NCBI RefSeq assembly: GCF_005519465.1
Contig: NZ_CP027858.1
Span: 4,154,001 to 4,218,000 of the forward strand
Length of the DNA stretch: 64,000 nucleotides
From: Streptomyces clavuligerus
Lineage (GTDB): Bacteria > Actinomycetota > Actinomycetes > Streptomycetales > Streptomycetaceae
Direction: 5' to 3'
The notes under the pieces are model-generated. The model had not been told where the DNA came from. It did not search any database and was given only the letters and a program-made list of their open reading frames with translations. Position numbers and translations under genes: made by a program. Shown here in pieces: positions 25,341-34,722 of the stretch. Numbering within the stretch: position 1 is the first letter of the stretch; each line of letters opens with the position of its first letter.

Positions 25341-26834
25341 TCAGTTGACGCCGCCCATGAGCGCCTTGACCTTGCGGCGCCACATGAAGACCGCGACACC
25401 GGAGAGCGCGGCGATGATGCCCTGGCTCGCGAACCACACCTGCGAGTCCGTCGGCGCGCCGAGGAGCTGGAGCAGGGCGATCACGGAGTTGCCCGCCGTC
25501 ATGGCGAGGAACCAGACGCCCATCATCTGGGACGCGTACTTCTGGGGGGCCAGCTTGGTGGTCAGCGACAGACCCACCGGGGAGAGGCACAGCTCACCGA
25601 CGGTCTGCATGAAGTAGACCGTGACCAGCCACATCGGGGAGATCTTGGTGTCGCCCGAGGCCATGCCCTGGGCCACCATCATCACACCGAAGGAACCGCC
25701 GACCAGGACCAGCGCCATGGCGAACTTCGAGATTGTGCTGGGCTCCTTGTCGCGCTTGAAGAGCGCGACCCACAGCATCGCGAAGAGGGGCGCGAGCGCC
25801 ATCACGAACAGCGGGTTCAGCGACTGGAACCAGGTGGTCGGGAACTCGAAGCCGAAGAGGGCGTCCTGCGTGTCGTTCTTCGCGAACAGGGAGAGGACCG
25901 AACCGCTCTGGTCGTAGATCGCCCAGAACGCGGCGGCGGCGACGAAGAACCAGATGAAGCCGGACATCCGGGACTGCTCGACGTCCGTCAGGTCCTTGTC
26001 CCGCTTGATGCGGAACAGGTACCAGGTCGGCAGCAGCAGACCCAGGATGGTCAGCGGCCACAGCACCCAGTCGACGGTGAAGACGCCCGAGAGACCGACG
26101 ACCGCGTACGCGGCGACCGCGACACCCAGCCAGATCAGGGCGCGCTTGACCAGCTTCGCGCGCTCCTCGGCGGGCAGCGGCGCGGGCACCCGGGAGGACT
26201 CCTCGGCCAGGTGGCGGAAGCCCACGAAGTAGAAGAGCAGACCGATCGCCATACCGACACCGGCCATGGCGAAGCCCAGGTGCCAGTCGACCTTCTGGCC
26301 GACCCAGCCGATCGTCAGCGGGGCGACGAAGGCACCGAGGTTGATGCCCATGTAGAAGATCGTGAAGCCGCCGTCGCGGCGCGGGTCGTTCTTGTCCGTG
26401 TAGAGCTGGCCCACCATCGTGGAGATGTTGGACTTCAGCAGACCCGAACCGGCCGCGATGAACGCGAGACCGACGAAGAACGAGGCGTCGACCGGCACTG
26501 CCAGCAGGAAGTGGCCGATCATGATGATCACACCGGCGATCGCCGTCGCCTTGCGCGCGCCCCAGACGCGGTCACCGAGCCAGCCGCCCGGGAGGGCGAG
26601 CAGGTAGACCATGGCGTTGTAGACGGAGTAGATCGCGACCGCGGTCGCGTCCTTCATACCGAGTCCACCGTCGGCCACGTTCGTGGACAGGTAGAGCACG
26701 AGCAGCGCTCGCATGCCGTAGAAGCTGTACCGCTCCCACATCTCGGTCATGAAGAGATTGGCCAGGCCGCGCGGGTGGCCGAGGAAGGTCTTCTCGGCCG
26801 GGGCCGCGGAATCCTTCGTCAGGGTTGACGCCAT
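25341..26834 (-). CDS. PTR2/POT-family proton-dependent oligopeptide transporter
   Basis: The protein has 497 residues; the ATG at 26834 has AAGGAACG upstream. Twelve to fourteen hydrophobic helices are visible. POT marks are present: EMWERYSFYGMRALLVLYL in the first helix (the ExxER-type motif), DGGFTIFYMGINLGAF (PTR2 signature) and the loop WLGDRVWGARKA. It imports di- and tripeptides using the proton gradient. The upstream 500 bases hold a divergent regulatory region shared with the response regulator at 27337. Confidence 0.95.
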   Translation of the reverse strand: MASTLTKDSAAPAEKTFLGHPRGLANLFMTEMWERYSFYGMRALLVLYLSTNVADGGLGMKDATAVAIYSVYNAMVYLLALPGGWLGDRVWGARKATAIAGVIIMIGHFLLAVPVDASFFVGLAFIAAGSGLLKSNISTMVGQLYTDKNDPRRDGGFTIFYMGINLGAFVAPLTIGWVGQKVDWHLGFAMAGVGMAIGLLFYFVGFRHLAEESSRVPAPLPAEERAKLVKRALIWLGVAVAAYAVVGLSGVFTVDWVLWPLTILGLLLPTWYLFRIKRDKDLTDVEQSRMSGFIWFFVAAAAFWAIYDQSGSVLSLFAKNDTQDALFGFEFPTTWFQSLNPLFVMALAPLFAMLWVALFKRDKEPSTISKFAMALVLVGGSFGVMMVAQGMASGDTKISPMWLVTVYFMQTVGELCLSPVGLSLTTKLAPQKYASQMMGVWFLAMTAGNSVIALLQLLGAPTDSQVWFASQGIIAALSGVAVFMWRRKVKALMGGVN

Positions 26835-27336
26835 GGTCGTTCCTTGCTGTCGGGACGCGCCGCTCGATCGGCGGGACGCGCCCGGTGGGGGGTGGCCGGC
26901 ACCGATACGGAATCCGCCCCACCCCACGCCCGGGGGCTGGTCCCCGGCCGGCCGGGAACGGAAGGACATCTCCATAACGGGAACCACGCCCCGGGAGCGT
27001 CATTGCGCCCGGGGCCCGGCCCACAGGTCATTCACTGTCATCGGGCCCGGAAGCATCCGGCCCCGCGCACATGAAGAGACCCCTGGGAATCGGCCGCGAC
27101 GTACTCCTACTGGCTGCTCGCGCGGCAGGCCCAAGGGTCTTCGTGTAGTGCTACAGGCGTACACGACACCATACGACACGACAGTGTCGGATATGGAAGG
27201 ACTTGAGATATGGATCACAGGCGACCCTGGAACCGTATGCCCTGAATCCAAGGTCGCATTCGTGATCACCCCTGGGACCCGCAGGGGTTATGGATCACGC
27301 CCCGATGGGTCCCTCTCGCGGACTACCATCACTGCC
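26835..27336. promoter_or_regulatory. Divergent regulatory region with two inverted repeats
   Basis: There is no credible gene in these 502 bases. Features seen are a CGACAC-GACA-GTGTCG palindrome (about 27175-27190) in an AT-rich patch, two TATGGATCAC direct repeats (about 27208 and 27289), and a hairpin around CCCCTGGGACCCGCAGGGG (about 27269-27287). These may be operators for the transporter or for the two-component genes. The response regulator has no Shine-Dalgarno; TACCAT at 27325 sits 6 bases before its ATG, which suggests a leaderless transcript. Confidence 0.5.
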
Positions 27337-28014
27337 ATGACCCGTGTACTGCTCGCCGAGGACGACGCATCCATCTCCGAGCCACTGGCCCGCGCGCTGC
27401 GGCGCGAGGGGTACGAGGTCGAAGTGCGCGAGGACGGCCCCGCCGCGCTCGAAGCCGGGCTCGCGGGCGGCGTCGATCTCGTGGTGCTGGATCTGGGGCT
27501 GCCCGGAATGGACGGCCTGGAGGTCGCCAGACGGCTGCGCTCCGAGGGCCACACCGTACCCATCCTGGTGCTCACCGCGCGCGCCGACGAGGTGGACACC
27601 GTGGTCGGCCTGGACGCCGGGGCCGACGACTACGTCACCAAGCCCTTCCGCCTCGCCGAGCTGCTGGCCCGGGTCCGCGCCCTCCTCCGCCGCGGCGCGA
27701 CCGAGCCCGCGCCCGCGCCGTCGACCCATGGGGTCCGCATCGACGTCGAGTCCCACCGGGCCTGGATGGGCGAGGAGGAGCTCCAGCTCACCGCCAAGGA
27801 GTTCGACCTCCTGCGCGTCCTCGTCCGCGACGCGGGCCGCGTCGTCACCCGCGACCAGCTCATGCGCGAGGTCTGGGACACCACCTGGTGGTCCTCCACC
27901 AAGACCCTCGACATGCACATCTCCTGGCTCCGCAAGAAGCTCGGCGACGACGCGGCGAACCCCCGCTACATCGCCACGGTCCGCGGCGTCGGCTTCCGCT
28001 TCGAGAAGAGCTGA
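27337..28014 (+). CDS. OmpR/PhoB-family response regulator
   Basis: The protein has 225 residues with ATG at 27337. The receiver domain (1-120) has the acidic pocket ED at 8-9, the phospho-acceptor D52 in LVVLDLGLPG, T80 and K102. A winged-helix DNA-binding domain (about 128-223) has RDQLMREVW, STKTLDMHISWLRKKLG and IATVRGVGFRF. The cognate kinase lies 271 bases downstream, with a repeat element between. An apparent lack of a ribosome-binding site suggests leaderless translation. The signal is unknown. Confidence 0.95.
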   Translation: MTRVLLAEDDASISEPLARALRREGYEVEVREDGPAALEAGLAGGVDLVVLDLGLPGMDGLEVARRLRSEGHTVPILVLTARADEVDTVVGLDAGADDYVTKPFRLAELLARVRALLRRGATEPAPAPSTHGVRIDVESHRAWMGEEELQLTAKEFDLLRVLVRDAGRVVTRDQLMREVWDTTWWSSTKTLDMHISWLRKKLGDDAANPRYIATVRGVGFRFEKS

Positions 28015-28285
28015 CCCGCACAAAATCGGCCTCCTGGGGGTCCTCCCACGGACGGAGTCTGGGGGAGAGCGAGGAGCGGGGGCCTGAATTGAAGCCCCTT
28101 GGGGGTGCCCCTCCGGAGGGAGATCGGCCCGCGCAAAATCAAGCCTCGCTGGCGTTTGAGGCGCGGGGGTTCGGGGGCTGGCCCCCGACGACGGCCTGCA
28201 CGGTGCGGGCAGCCCGACACCCCAAGCATGGAACCAAGCCCGGCAGGGCCACCGCCAGAGACACCCCACCCGCCCGGAGGGCTTT
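28015..28285. repeat. Repeat-type intergenic element between regulator and kinase
   Basis: The gap contains CGCAAAATCAAGCCTCGCTG followed by GCGTTTGAGGCGCGG, a variant of the CAAGCCCGTCCGGCGTTTGA element also present near 10210 and 9520. It also has GGGGTCCTCCCACGGACGG and GGGGGCTGGCCCCC hairpins. No ORF is convincing. It would place a strong secondary structure between the two cistrons. Confidence 0.6.
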
Positions 28286-29557
28286 GTGCGTCGACGACTC
28301 ATCCACTCCACCCTCGCCGTCGTCCTCGTCGTCATCGCCGTCTTCGGCGTCTCCCTCGTCATCGTCGAGACCCGCACCATCACCAGCAGCGCCCAGCAGA
28401 ACGTCCGCTCCGAGGCCACCCGCCTGGCCAGCATCGTCGACGGGCGGCTCATCGGCGGCGAGCCCGTCAACCCCGACATCCTCGCCGAACAGAGCGGCAC
28501 CAAGCGGTACGCCCTGATCGAGATCCCCGGCCAGCCGCCCATCGAGATCGGCGAGCGCCCCGGCGAGGGCGCGATCGTGGGCCGGGCGGTCGGCGAGAAG
28601 GGCGAGACGGTCACCGTCGAGGCCCCCCGTTCCACCATCACCGGCGAAGTGGGCCGCAGCCTCTTCATCATCGGCGGGGTCGCGGTGATCGCGATCGTCG
28701 CCGCCATCGTCCTCGCCGTCCGGATGGGCAACCGCATCGCCGCCCCCCTCACCGACCTCGCCGAGACCGCCGAGCGCCTCGGCTCGGGCGACTCCCGGCC
28801 CCGGCACCGCCGCTACGGGGTCCCGGAGCTGGACCGGGTCGCCGATGTCCTGGACGCCAGCGCGGACCGGGTCGCGCGGATGCTCACCGCCGAACGGAGA
28901 CTGGCGGCGGACGCCTCGCACCAGCTCCGTACCCCGCTGACCGCGCTCTCCATGCGGCTGGAGGAGATCTTCGCGACCGACGACCCGGCGACCGTGAAGG
29001 AGGAGGCGAGTATCGCCCTCACCCAGGTCGAGCGGTTGACGGACGTGGTGCAGCGGCTGCTGACCAACTCCCGCGACCTGCGGACCGGCTCCGCGATCCT
29101 CTTCGACCTGGACGAGGTCGTCCAGCAGCAGATGGCCGAGTGGCGCTCCGCCTACCGCAGCGCGGGCCGTGCGCTGGTCTGCTCCGGCAAGCAGGACCTG
29201 ACCGCGATCGGCACCCCCGGCGCGGTCGCCCAGGTCCTCGCGGCGCTGATCGAGAACTCGCTGATGCACGGCGGCGGCACGGTGGCGCTGCGCACCCGGG
29301 TCACCGGCAACCAGGTGGTGATCGAGGTGACCGACGAGGGCCCCGGCGTCCCCGCCGACCTCGGCGCCCGGATCTTCGAGCGGGCGATCAGCGGACGGAA
29401 CTCCACGGGTATCGGCCTCGCGGTGGCCCGCGATCTCGCGGAGGCGGACGGCGGGCGGCTGGAGCTGCTGCAACAGCATCCGCCGGTGTTCGCGCTCTTC
29501 CTCAGCCGGGTCGCGAAGAAGGCCAGGGACCGGGAAGAGCCACCGACGATCCGCTGA
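28286..29557 (+). CDS. Sensor histidine kinase
   Basis: The protein has 423 residues; the GTG at 28286 has GGAGGG upstream. Topology: membrane helix at 7-28, an extracytoplasmic sensor of about 95 residues, a second helix at 126-147, HAMP (to about 200), HisKA with phospho-acceptor H212 in ADASHQLRTPLTAL, and HATPase with N-box ALIENSLMHGGG and G-boxes DEGPGVP and TGIGLAVARDLAEADGG. It partners with the regulator at 27337. A 28-bp duplication (CCGACGATCCGCTGACCGCC twice) covers its stop codon. Confidence 0.95.
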   Translation: MRRRLIHSTLAVVLVVIAVFGVSLVIVETRTITSSAQQNVRSEATRLASIVDGRLIGGEPVNPDILAEQSGTKRYALIEIPGQPPIEIGERPGEGAIVGRAVGEKGETVTVEAPRSTITGEVGRSLFIIGGVAVIAIVAAIVLAVRMGNRIAAPLTDLAETAERLGSGDSRPRHRRYGVPELDRVADVLDASADRVARMLTAERRLAADASHQLRTPLTALSMRLEEIFATDDPATVKEEASIALTQVERLTDVVQRLLTNSRDLRTGSAILFDLDEVVQQQMAEWRSAYRSAGRALVCSGKQDLTAIGTPGAVAQVLAALIENSLMHGGGTVALRTRVTGNQVVIEVTDEGPGVPADLGARIFERAISGRNSTGIGLAVARDLAEADGGRLELLQQHPPVFALFLSRVAKKARDREEPPTIR

Positions 29558-29671
29558 CCGCCCGCCCCCGCCGACGATCCGCTGACCGCCCTCGGAGCCC
29601 CGACCGTCGGCTCAGCGCCCCGGTCCAGCGCCCCGGAGCCCCGGTCGCCGGTCCAGCGCCCGCCCGGCGGC

Positions 29672-30196
29672 TCAGCGCTGGGTGGGGACGGCCTGCTCGG
29701 TGGCGGGCCCCGGGGGCTCCAGGAACGATTCCGCCGTCCCCCCGGCCTCCCGCCGCTCCTGCGGCAGGGCCCGGAACACCCAGGTCCGGTACGACCAGAA
29801 GCGGAACAGCGTCGCGACCCCGATGCCGAAGAACTTGAAGACGTTGCTCTGGAGCGGACCGTCCCAGCCGAACCCGTAGGTCGCCAGGTAGAGGATTCCG
29901 TTCTCGATCACACTGCCGATGACGCTGAAGAGCAGGAACAGCGACATCTCGCGGGTGCGCCCGCTCTTGTCGCGGTCGCGGTAGGTGAAGTAGCGGTACC
30001 CCACATAGTTGAAGAGGATGGCGACCGCGTTGGCGATCAGGGAGGCCCGTACGACGGGCAGCTCGGTGGTCGCGCGGACGAGGTTGAAGACCGCGAGATT
30101 GACCACCACACCCGCGCCGCCCACCGCCCCGAACTTGGCGACCTCGCGCATGAGCTGGTCGAACTGCATGCGCAGCGTTCCGCCACGTTCACCCAT
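29672..30196 (-). CDS. GtrA-family membrane protein
   Basis: The protein has 174 residues with four hydrophobic helices, starting FGAVGGAGVVVNLAVFNLV. GtrA motifs are seen: ANAVAILFNYVGYRYFTYRDRD between helices 2 and 3, and ATLFRFWSYRTWVF at the end. GtrA proteins are thought to flip or present polyprenyl-linked sugars in cell-envelope glycosylation. This fits the glycosyltransferase and LCP genes elsewhere in the window, though it is not in an operon with them. The ATG at 30196 is the probable start. Confidence 0.9.
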   Translation of the reverse strand: MGERGGTLRMQFDQLMREVAKFGAVGGAGVVVNLAVFNLVRATTELPVVRASLIANAVAILFNYVGYRYFTYRDRDKSGRTREMSLFLLFSVIGSVIENGILYLATYGFGWDGPLQSNVFKFFGIGVATLFRFWSYRTWVFRALPQERREAGGTAESFLEPPGPATEQAVPTQR

Positions 30197-30383
30197 CGTG
30201 AGAGTCCAGCCCCATCACCTCGACATCGCCAACCCCGTCATGCTAACCAGCCGCCCGGATCGCCGCCCGATCACCTGAACGAGGGTGTGGCGCGAGGTCG
30301 TCACACATGGTCATAAGTGGCGACGGTGGGTCACAGAGGCGAGGTCCCGGGGCCGGGCGGACGGCGGCGGATACGCTAAGGGG

Positions 30384-31523
30384 GTGACGTTCCCGGTAGT
30401 CGGCATGGTCGGTGGCGGTCAGCTCGCCCGTATGACCCACGAGGCGGGCATCCCCCTCGGCATCCGTTTCAAGCTCCTCAGCGACACTCCGCAGGACTCA
30501 GCGGCCCAGGTGGTCGGCGATGTCGTCATTGGCGACCATCGCGACCTGGACACGCTCCGTGAGTTCGCCCGCGATTGCGATGTGATCACCTTTGATCACG
30601 AGCATGTCCCCATCGATCATCTCCGGGCGCTGGAGGCGGAGGGCATCCCCGTCCGCCCCGGCCCCGACGCCCTGCTCCACGCCCAGGACAAGGGCCGGAT
30701 GCGGGCCCGCCTGGCCGGTCTTGGCGTGCCCTGCCCCCGCCATCGCATCGTGACGGACCCCGCCGATGTCTCCGCGTTCGCCGAGGAGGCCGGCGGCTAT
30801 CCGGTCGTCCTCAAGACCGTGCGCGGCGGCTACGACGGCAAGGGCGTCTGGGTGGTGCGGACCGAGGCGGAGGCGGCCGACCCGTTCCGCGCGGGCGTGC
30901 CCGTCCTCGCGGAGGAGAAGGTCGAGTTCACCCGGGAGCTGGCGGCGAACGTCGTCCGCTCCCCGCACGGACAGGCCGTCGCCTATCCGGTGGTCGAGTC
31001 CCAGCAGGTGGACGGGGTCTGCGACACGGTGATCGCCCCCGCCCCCGGGCTGGACGAGGAGCTGGCGGGCCAGGCCCAGCGGCTCGCCCTGACCATCGCC
31101 GCCGAACTCGGCGTCGTCGGCCATCTCGCCGTCGAGCTGTTCGAGACCCCGGACGGACGCATCCTGGTCAACGAACTCGCCATGCGGCCCCACAACTCGG
31201 GTCACTGGACCCAGGACGGGGCTGTGACCTCGCAGTTCGCCAATCATCTGCGGGCCGTGCTCGATCTCCCGCTGGGCGACCCCCGGCCCCGCGCCCCCTG
31301 GACCGTGATGTCCAATGTCCTCGGCGGCGACTACCCGGACATGTACGCGGCGTATCTGCACTGCATGGCCAGGGACCCGCAGCTCAAGATCCATATGTAT
31401 GGCAAGGACGTCAAGCCGGGCCGCAAGGTGGGTCATGTCAACACCTGTGGTGACGATCTCGCGGAGGTCCGCGAGCGCGCCCGCCACGCGGCCGACTACC
31501 TCAGAGGGACGATCACCGAATGA
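30384..31523 (+). CDS. purK: 5-(carboxyamino)imidazole ribonucleotide synthase
   Basis: This ATP-grasp enzyme of purine synthesis forms N5-CAIR from AIR, bicarbonate and ATP. The protein has 379 residues from the GTG at 30384; AAGGGG and a TACGCT box immediately before it suggest a very short leader. It has the PurK N-terminus [18 protein letters not shown], the ATP-grasp loop [29 protein letters not shown], and the metal site region [18 protein letters not shown]. The last bases overlap purE as ATGA. Confidence 0.97.
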   Translation: MTFPVVGMVGGGQLARMTHEAGIPLGIRFKLLSDTPQDSAAQVVGDVVIGDHRDLDTLREFARDCDVITFDHEHVPIDHLRALEAEGIPVRPGPDALLHAQDKGRMRARLAGLGVPCPRHRIVTDPADVSAFAEEAGGYPVVLKTVRGGYDGKGVWVVRTEAEAADPFRAGVPVLAEEKVEFTRELAANVVRSPHGQAVAYPVVESQQVDGVCDTVIAPAPGLDEELAGQAQRLALTIAAELGVVGHLAVELFETPDGRILVNELAMRPHNSGHWTQDGAVTSQFANHLRAVLDLPLGDPRPRAPWTVMSNVLGGDYPDMYAAYLHCMARDPQLKIHMYGKDVKPGRKVGHVNTCGDDLAEVRERARHAADYLRGTITE

Positions 31524-32050
31524 GCAGCACCACCCCGCTCGTGGGCATCGCCATGGGCTCCGACTCCGACTGGACCGTCATGGAGGCCGCCGCCCAGGCA
31601 CTGGCCGAGTTCGAGATTCCGTACGAGGTGAACGTCCTCTCCGCGCACCGGATGCCGCGCGAGATGGTCGCGTACGGGGAGGAAGCCGACGCCCGCGGGC
31701 TGAAGGTGCTGATCGCCGGGGCGGGGGGCGCGGCCCATCTGCCCGGCATGCTGGCCTCCGTGACCCCGCTGCCCGTCATCGGCGTCCCCGTTCCGCTCAA
31801 GTACCTCGACGGCATGGACTCGCTGCTGTCGATCGTGCAGATGCCCGCCGGGGTGCCCGTCGCGACCGTCTCCGTCGCCGGGGCGCGCAACGCCGGACTG
31901 CTGGCCGCGCGGATGCTCGCGACGCAGGACCCGGAGCTGCTGGCGCGGATGAAGGAGTTCCAGCAGGAGCTGAACGAGCTGGCCACGGAGAAGGGCAAGC
32001 GGCTGCGCGCCAAGGTCGAGGGCGCGGGAGCCTTCGGCTTCGCCCAGTAG
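31520..32050 (+). CDS. purE: 5-(carboxyamino)imidazole ribonucleotide mutase
   Basis: The enzyme converts N5-CAIR to CAIR, the step after PurK. The protein has 176 residues with ATG overlapping the purK stop. It shows the class I PurE motifs [19 protein letters not shown] with the catalytic His, and [13 protein letters not shown]. The TAG stop codon lies in the first unit of a 29-bp tandem repeat, so the C-terminus (GAGAFGFAQ) is set by the repeat boundary. Confidence 0.97.
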   Translation: MSSTTPLVGIAMGSDSDWTVMEAAAQALAEFEIPYEVNVLSAHRMPREMVAYGEEADARGLKVLIAGAGGAAHLPGMLASVTPLPVIGVPVPLKYLDGMDSLLSIVQMPAGVPVATVSVAGARNAGLLAARMLATQDPELLARMKEFQQELNELATEKGKRLRAKVEGAGAFGFAQ

Positions 32051-32166
32051 CCCCGGCCCCTGTAGCCCGGCCCCAGTAGCCCCGGCCCCTGTAGCCCGGC
32101 CCCAGTAGCCCTGGCTCCGGCAGCCCGGCCCCAGTAGCCCCGGCTCCGGCAGCCCGGCTCCGGTAG
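32046..32166. repeat. 29-bp tandem repeat beginning at the purE stop codon
   Basis: The block AGTAGCCCCGGC recurs at 32046, 32075, 32104 and 32133, with a fifth partial copy at 32162, an exact 29-base period. Each unit contains two TAG triplets and splits into two related halves. There are no unique spacers, so this is not CRISPR. It may act as a 3' UTR structure. Confidence 0.88.
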
Positions 32167-32297
32167 CCCCGGCCCGCGCCCCCTCCGCGGCGCGGGCCTC
32201 CGCCGACAGCCCCGTATCGGCCGCCCGTACCGCACCGCCGGTACGGGCGGCCCGCCATGAGGTGCGGCCCGCCGCCGTACCGGGAAGTAGCCCCCGT

Positions 32298-33518
32298 ATG
32301 GAACCCATCGAACCCGGATTCGACGAACAGGCGCGGGAACTGCTCGCGGCCCACCCCGTGGTCGACGGCCACAACGACCTGCCCTGGGCGCTGCGCGAGC
32401 GCGTCCGCTACGACCTGGACCGCCTCGACCTGGCCGCGAACCACTGCGGCGGCGGCCTGCACACCGACATCCCCCGGCTGCGCGCCGGAGGCGTCGGCGC
32501 CCAGTTCTGGTCGGTGTTCGTCCGCGCCGGGATGGCCGGGGACGACGCGGTCAGCGCCACGCTGGAACAGATCGACGGCGTGGGGCAGATGCTGGACCGC
32601 TACCCCGCCGACCTCGCGCCCGCGCTCACCGCCGACGACATGGAGGCGGCCCGCGCCCAGGGCCGGATCGCCTCGCTGATGGGGGCGGAGGGCGGCCACT
32701 CCATCAACAGCTCCCTGGCCACCCTGCGGGCCCTGTACGCGCTGGGCGTGCGCTATCTGACGCTGACCCACAACAGCAACGTCCCCTGGGCGGACTCGGC
32801 CACCGACGAACCCGGGGTCGGCGGGCTCTCCGCGTTCGGCCGCGAGGTCGTCCGCGAGATGAACCGGCTCGGGATGCTGGTGGATCTCTCCCATGTGGCC
32901 GCGAGCACCATGCGCCACGCCCTGGACACCTCGACGGCGCCGGTGGTCTTCTCGCACTCCTCGGCGCGCGCGGTCTGCGACCACGTCCGGAACATCCCCG
33001 ACGACGTGCTGGAGCGGCTGCCCGGGAACGGCGGGGTCGCGATGGCCACGTTCGTCCCCAAGTTCATCCTTCCGGCGGCGATCGAGTGGACCCTCGCCGC
33101 GGACGAGAATCTGCGCTCCCACGGCCACCACCCGCTGGACATGAGCGCGGAGGCGATGAAGCTCCACGCCGCCTTCGAGGAGGCGCACCCGCGTCCCGTC
33201 GCGACGGTGGCGACCGTGGCCGACCACCTCGACCACATGCGGGAGGCCGCGGGCGTCGACCACATCGGCATCGGCGGCGACTTCGACGGCACGGCCTTCA
33301 CCCCGGCCGGTCTGGACGATGTCTCCGGCTACCCCAACCTGATCGCGGAGCTGCTGCGCCGGGGCTGGTCCACGGCCGATCTGGCCAAGCTGACCTGGCA
33401 GAACGCGGTCCGTGTGCTGCGGGACGCGGAGTCGGTCGCCCGGGAGGAGCGCGCCCGCAGGGGCCCGTCGAACGCGACGATCGCCGTACTCGACGGCAGG
33501 GCCGGGCTCAGGGCCTGA
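32298..33518 (+). CDS. M19 membrane (renal-type) dipeptidase
   Basis: The protein has 406 residues, with ATG at 32298. It is a binuclear zinc amidohydrolase: H25 and D27 in DGHNDLPW, bridging E131 in GAEGGHS, H199 in DLSHVA and H220 in FSHSSARAV are all present, as is the substrate loop GGDFDG. The family hydrolyses dipeptides, including L-D forms; the S. coelicolor relative Sco3058 has a known structure, as I recall. No signal peptide is evident, so a cytosolic role, perhaps in peptide turnover, is expected. Confidence 0.93.
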   Translation: MEPIEPGFDEQARELLAAHPVVDGHNDLPWALRERVRYDLDRLDLAANHCGGGLHTDIPRLRAGGVGAQFWSVFVRAGMAGDDAVSATLEQIDGVGQMLDRYPADLAPALTADDMEAARAQGRIASLMGAEGGHSINSSLATLRALYALGVRYLTLTHNSNVPWADSATDEPGVGGLSAFGREVVREMNRLGMLVDLSHVAASTMRHALDTSTAPVVFSHSSARAVCDHVRNIPDDVLERLPGNGGVAMATFVPKFILPAAIEWTLAADENLRSHGHHPLDMSAEAMKLHAAFEEAHPRPVATVATVADHLDHMREAAGVDHIGIGGDFDGTAFTPAGLDDVSGYPNLIAELLRRGWSTADLAKLTWQNAVRVLRDAESVAREERARRGPSNATIAVLDGRAGLRA

Positions 33519-33582
33519 GACAGCGGCGCCCGGGCGGCAAGGGCGCTCGGGCGTCGCCGTGTGCTCCTCGGTCGCCCTTCGG

Positions 33583-33948
33583 TCAGGGCCGGCCGACGAG
33601 GCAGAAGGGGTGCCCGGCCGGGTCGGCGTAGACCCGCCAGGTCCGTCCGGGCGCCTCCGCGTCCAGCGGCTTCGCCCCGAGGGCCAGCACCTCGGGCTCG
33701 GCCGCGTCCAGCGAGGGCACCCGCAGATCGAGGTGCGCCTGCTGCGGAACGCCGTCCGCGGGCCAGGTGGGCGGGGTGTGCCCGGGGGCGGACTGGAAGG
33801 CCAGCGAGGTGCCCCCGTGGCCCACCAGCTCCACCCAGCCGCTGTCGTCGACGTGGATCTCGCCGCCGAGCAGCCGCCGGTAGAACGCGGCGAGCGCCTG
33901 GGGGTCGGGACAGTCGAGGACGACGGATTCCAGCGTCGCTATGGCCAT
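33583..33948 (-). CDS. VOC/glyoxalase-fold protein
   Basis: The protein has 121 residues with ATG at 33948. It contains a VOC module pattern: VVLDCPDPQALAAFYRRLLG, HLDLRVPSLDAAEPEVLALG and a C-terminal YADPAGHPFCLV, with potential metal ligands His and Glu. Such small proteins often act as glyoxalases or as resistance/dioxygenase relatives; the substrate cannot be told. It is divergent from the CGNR gene at 34096, sharing a 147-base spacer with a palindrome. Confidence 0.88.
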   Translation of the reverse strand: MAIATLESVVLDCPDPQALAAFYRRLLGGEIHVDDSGWVELVGHGGTSLAFQSAPGHTPPTWPADGVPQQAHLDLRVPSLDAAEPEVLALGAKPLDAEAPGRTWRVYADPAGHPFCLVGRP

Positions 33949-33982
33949 GGGGTTCCTCTTCCCTCGGTGTTACCAGTAGATC

Positions 33983-33999
33983 CCGTTAATGGGTAACGG
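33983..33999. promoter_or_regulatory. Palindrome in the divergent VOC-CGNR spacer
   Basis: CCGTTA-ATGGG-TAACGG forms a perfect 6-bp inverted repeat, nested in a larger GTTACC...GGTAAC pair (33969-33997). It is AT-rich for this genome and lies between divergent starts, so it is a plausible operator, perhaps for the CGNR protein itself. Confidence 0.5.
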
Positions 34000-34044
34000 T
34001 GGTGTGTTCCGGCATCGTGCCCGAAGGGAGGTACGGTCGCAACC

Positions 34045-34098
34045 ATGAAACGGGCGGAACCATGAGACGGGCGCGGCAATGAGACGGGTGCGGCGATG
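34045..34098 (+). promoter_or_regulatory. Leader with three overlapping six-codon minigenes (17-bp tandem repeat)
   Basis: ATG codons lie at 34045, 34062, 34079 and 34096, exactly 17 bases apart. Each of the first three opens a six-codon frame (MKRAEP, MRRARQ, MRRVRR) whose TGA overlaps the next ATG as ATGA. The last ATG starts the CGNR gene. A GGGAGG site lies 13 bases before the first ATG, and no good site precedes the main start. Translation therefore may reach the CGNR gene only by stepwise termination-reinitiation. Confidence 0.75.
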
Positions 34099-34608
34099 AA
34101 CGGGCGGGCAGCCGCCCCCGGCGGACTGGCGCTGGTTGAGTCGCTGGTGAACACCCTGGACGTCGAGAGCGGCACGGACACCCTGGACACCCCCACCGGG
34201 CGCGCCCCCTTCGGCCTCACCGGGGACGGCCTCGCCGCCGCCCGCGAACTGCGCGAGGCCCTGCGCGCGGCCTGCCTGGCCCACGCGGGCCACCCCCCGC
34301 CCCCCGGCGCCCCCACCCCGGCCGACCTGGACCGGCTGCTGACGGGCGCCCCGCTGCGCCTCGCCGTCGCCGCCGACGGCACGGCGGCCCTGACGGCGGT
34401 GACCCCCGGCACCCTGCTCGCCCGCGTCGCCGAAGCGATCGCCGCCGCGGCGGCCGACGGCACCTGGCCCCGCCTCAAGGCGTGCGAGGCCGAGACCTGC
34501 CGCTGGGCGTACTACGACCGCAGCCCGGCCGCCCGCCGCCGCTGGTGCTCGATGTCGGTGTGCGGCGCCCGCGCGAAGATGCGGACGTACCGGGCGCGGC
34601 GGGCCTGA
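34096..34608 (+). CDS. CGNR zinc-finger/ABATE-type regulator
   Basis: The protein has 170 residues. The N-terminal ABATE-like domain (ALVESLVNTLDVESG, LTGDGLAAARELREALRA) is followed by a C-terminal zinc finger RLKACEAETCRWAYYDRSPA with RRRWCSMSVCGARAK, i.e. C-x4-C and C-x3-C. The family consensus CGNR is CGAR here. Such proteins are putative stress-responsive transcription regulators. The start lies at the end of a chain of three coupled minigenes. Confidence 0.88.
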   Translation: MNGRAAAPGGLALVESLVNTLDVESGTDTLDTPTGRAPFGLTGDGLAAARELREALRAACLAHAGHPPPPGAPTPADLDRLLTGAPLRLAVAADGTAALTAVTPGTLLARVAEAIAAAAADGTWPRLKACEAETCRWAYYDRSPAARRRWCSMSVCGARAKMRTYRARRA

Positions 34609-34693
34609 GATCCGCAGAACTACTGGTGCGCGGGAGCAGAGATGCCGAATGGCCGGGCTCGGGTACGGGGCCCGGCCGACGGAAGCCGACCGG

Positions 34694-34722
34694 CCGGGCG
34701 CCTGCCGACGTCAGGCGCCCGG
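34694..34722. terminator. Hairpin at the 3' end of the UDP-glucose dehydrogenase gene
   Basis: CCGGGCGCCTG and CAGGCGCCCGG pair around a 7-base loop. The hairpin overlaps the last codons and stop of the minus-strand gene and faces the end of the CGNR gene, so it can serve both. Confidence 0.7.

Noticed and set aside
24390-26828. An 812-codon plus-strand frame across the surface protein and peptide transporter
   Set aside because: It runs through a strong terminator and antisense to the transporter; composition is not protein-like.
32046-32166. Possible CRISPR array
   Set aside because: The 29-base units are contiguous with no unique spacers, and no Cas-like genes are near.
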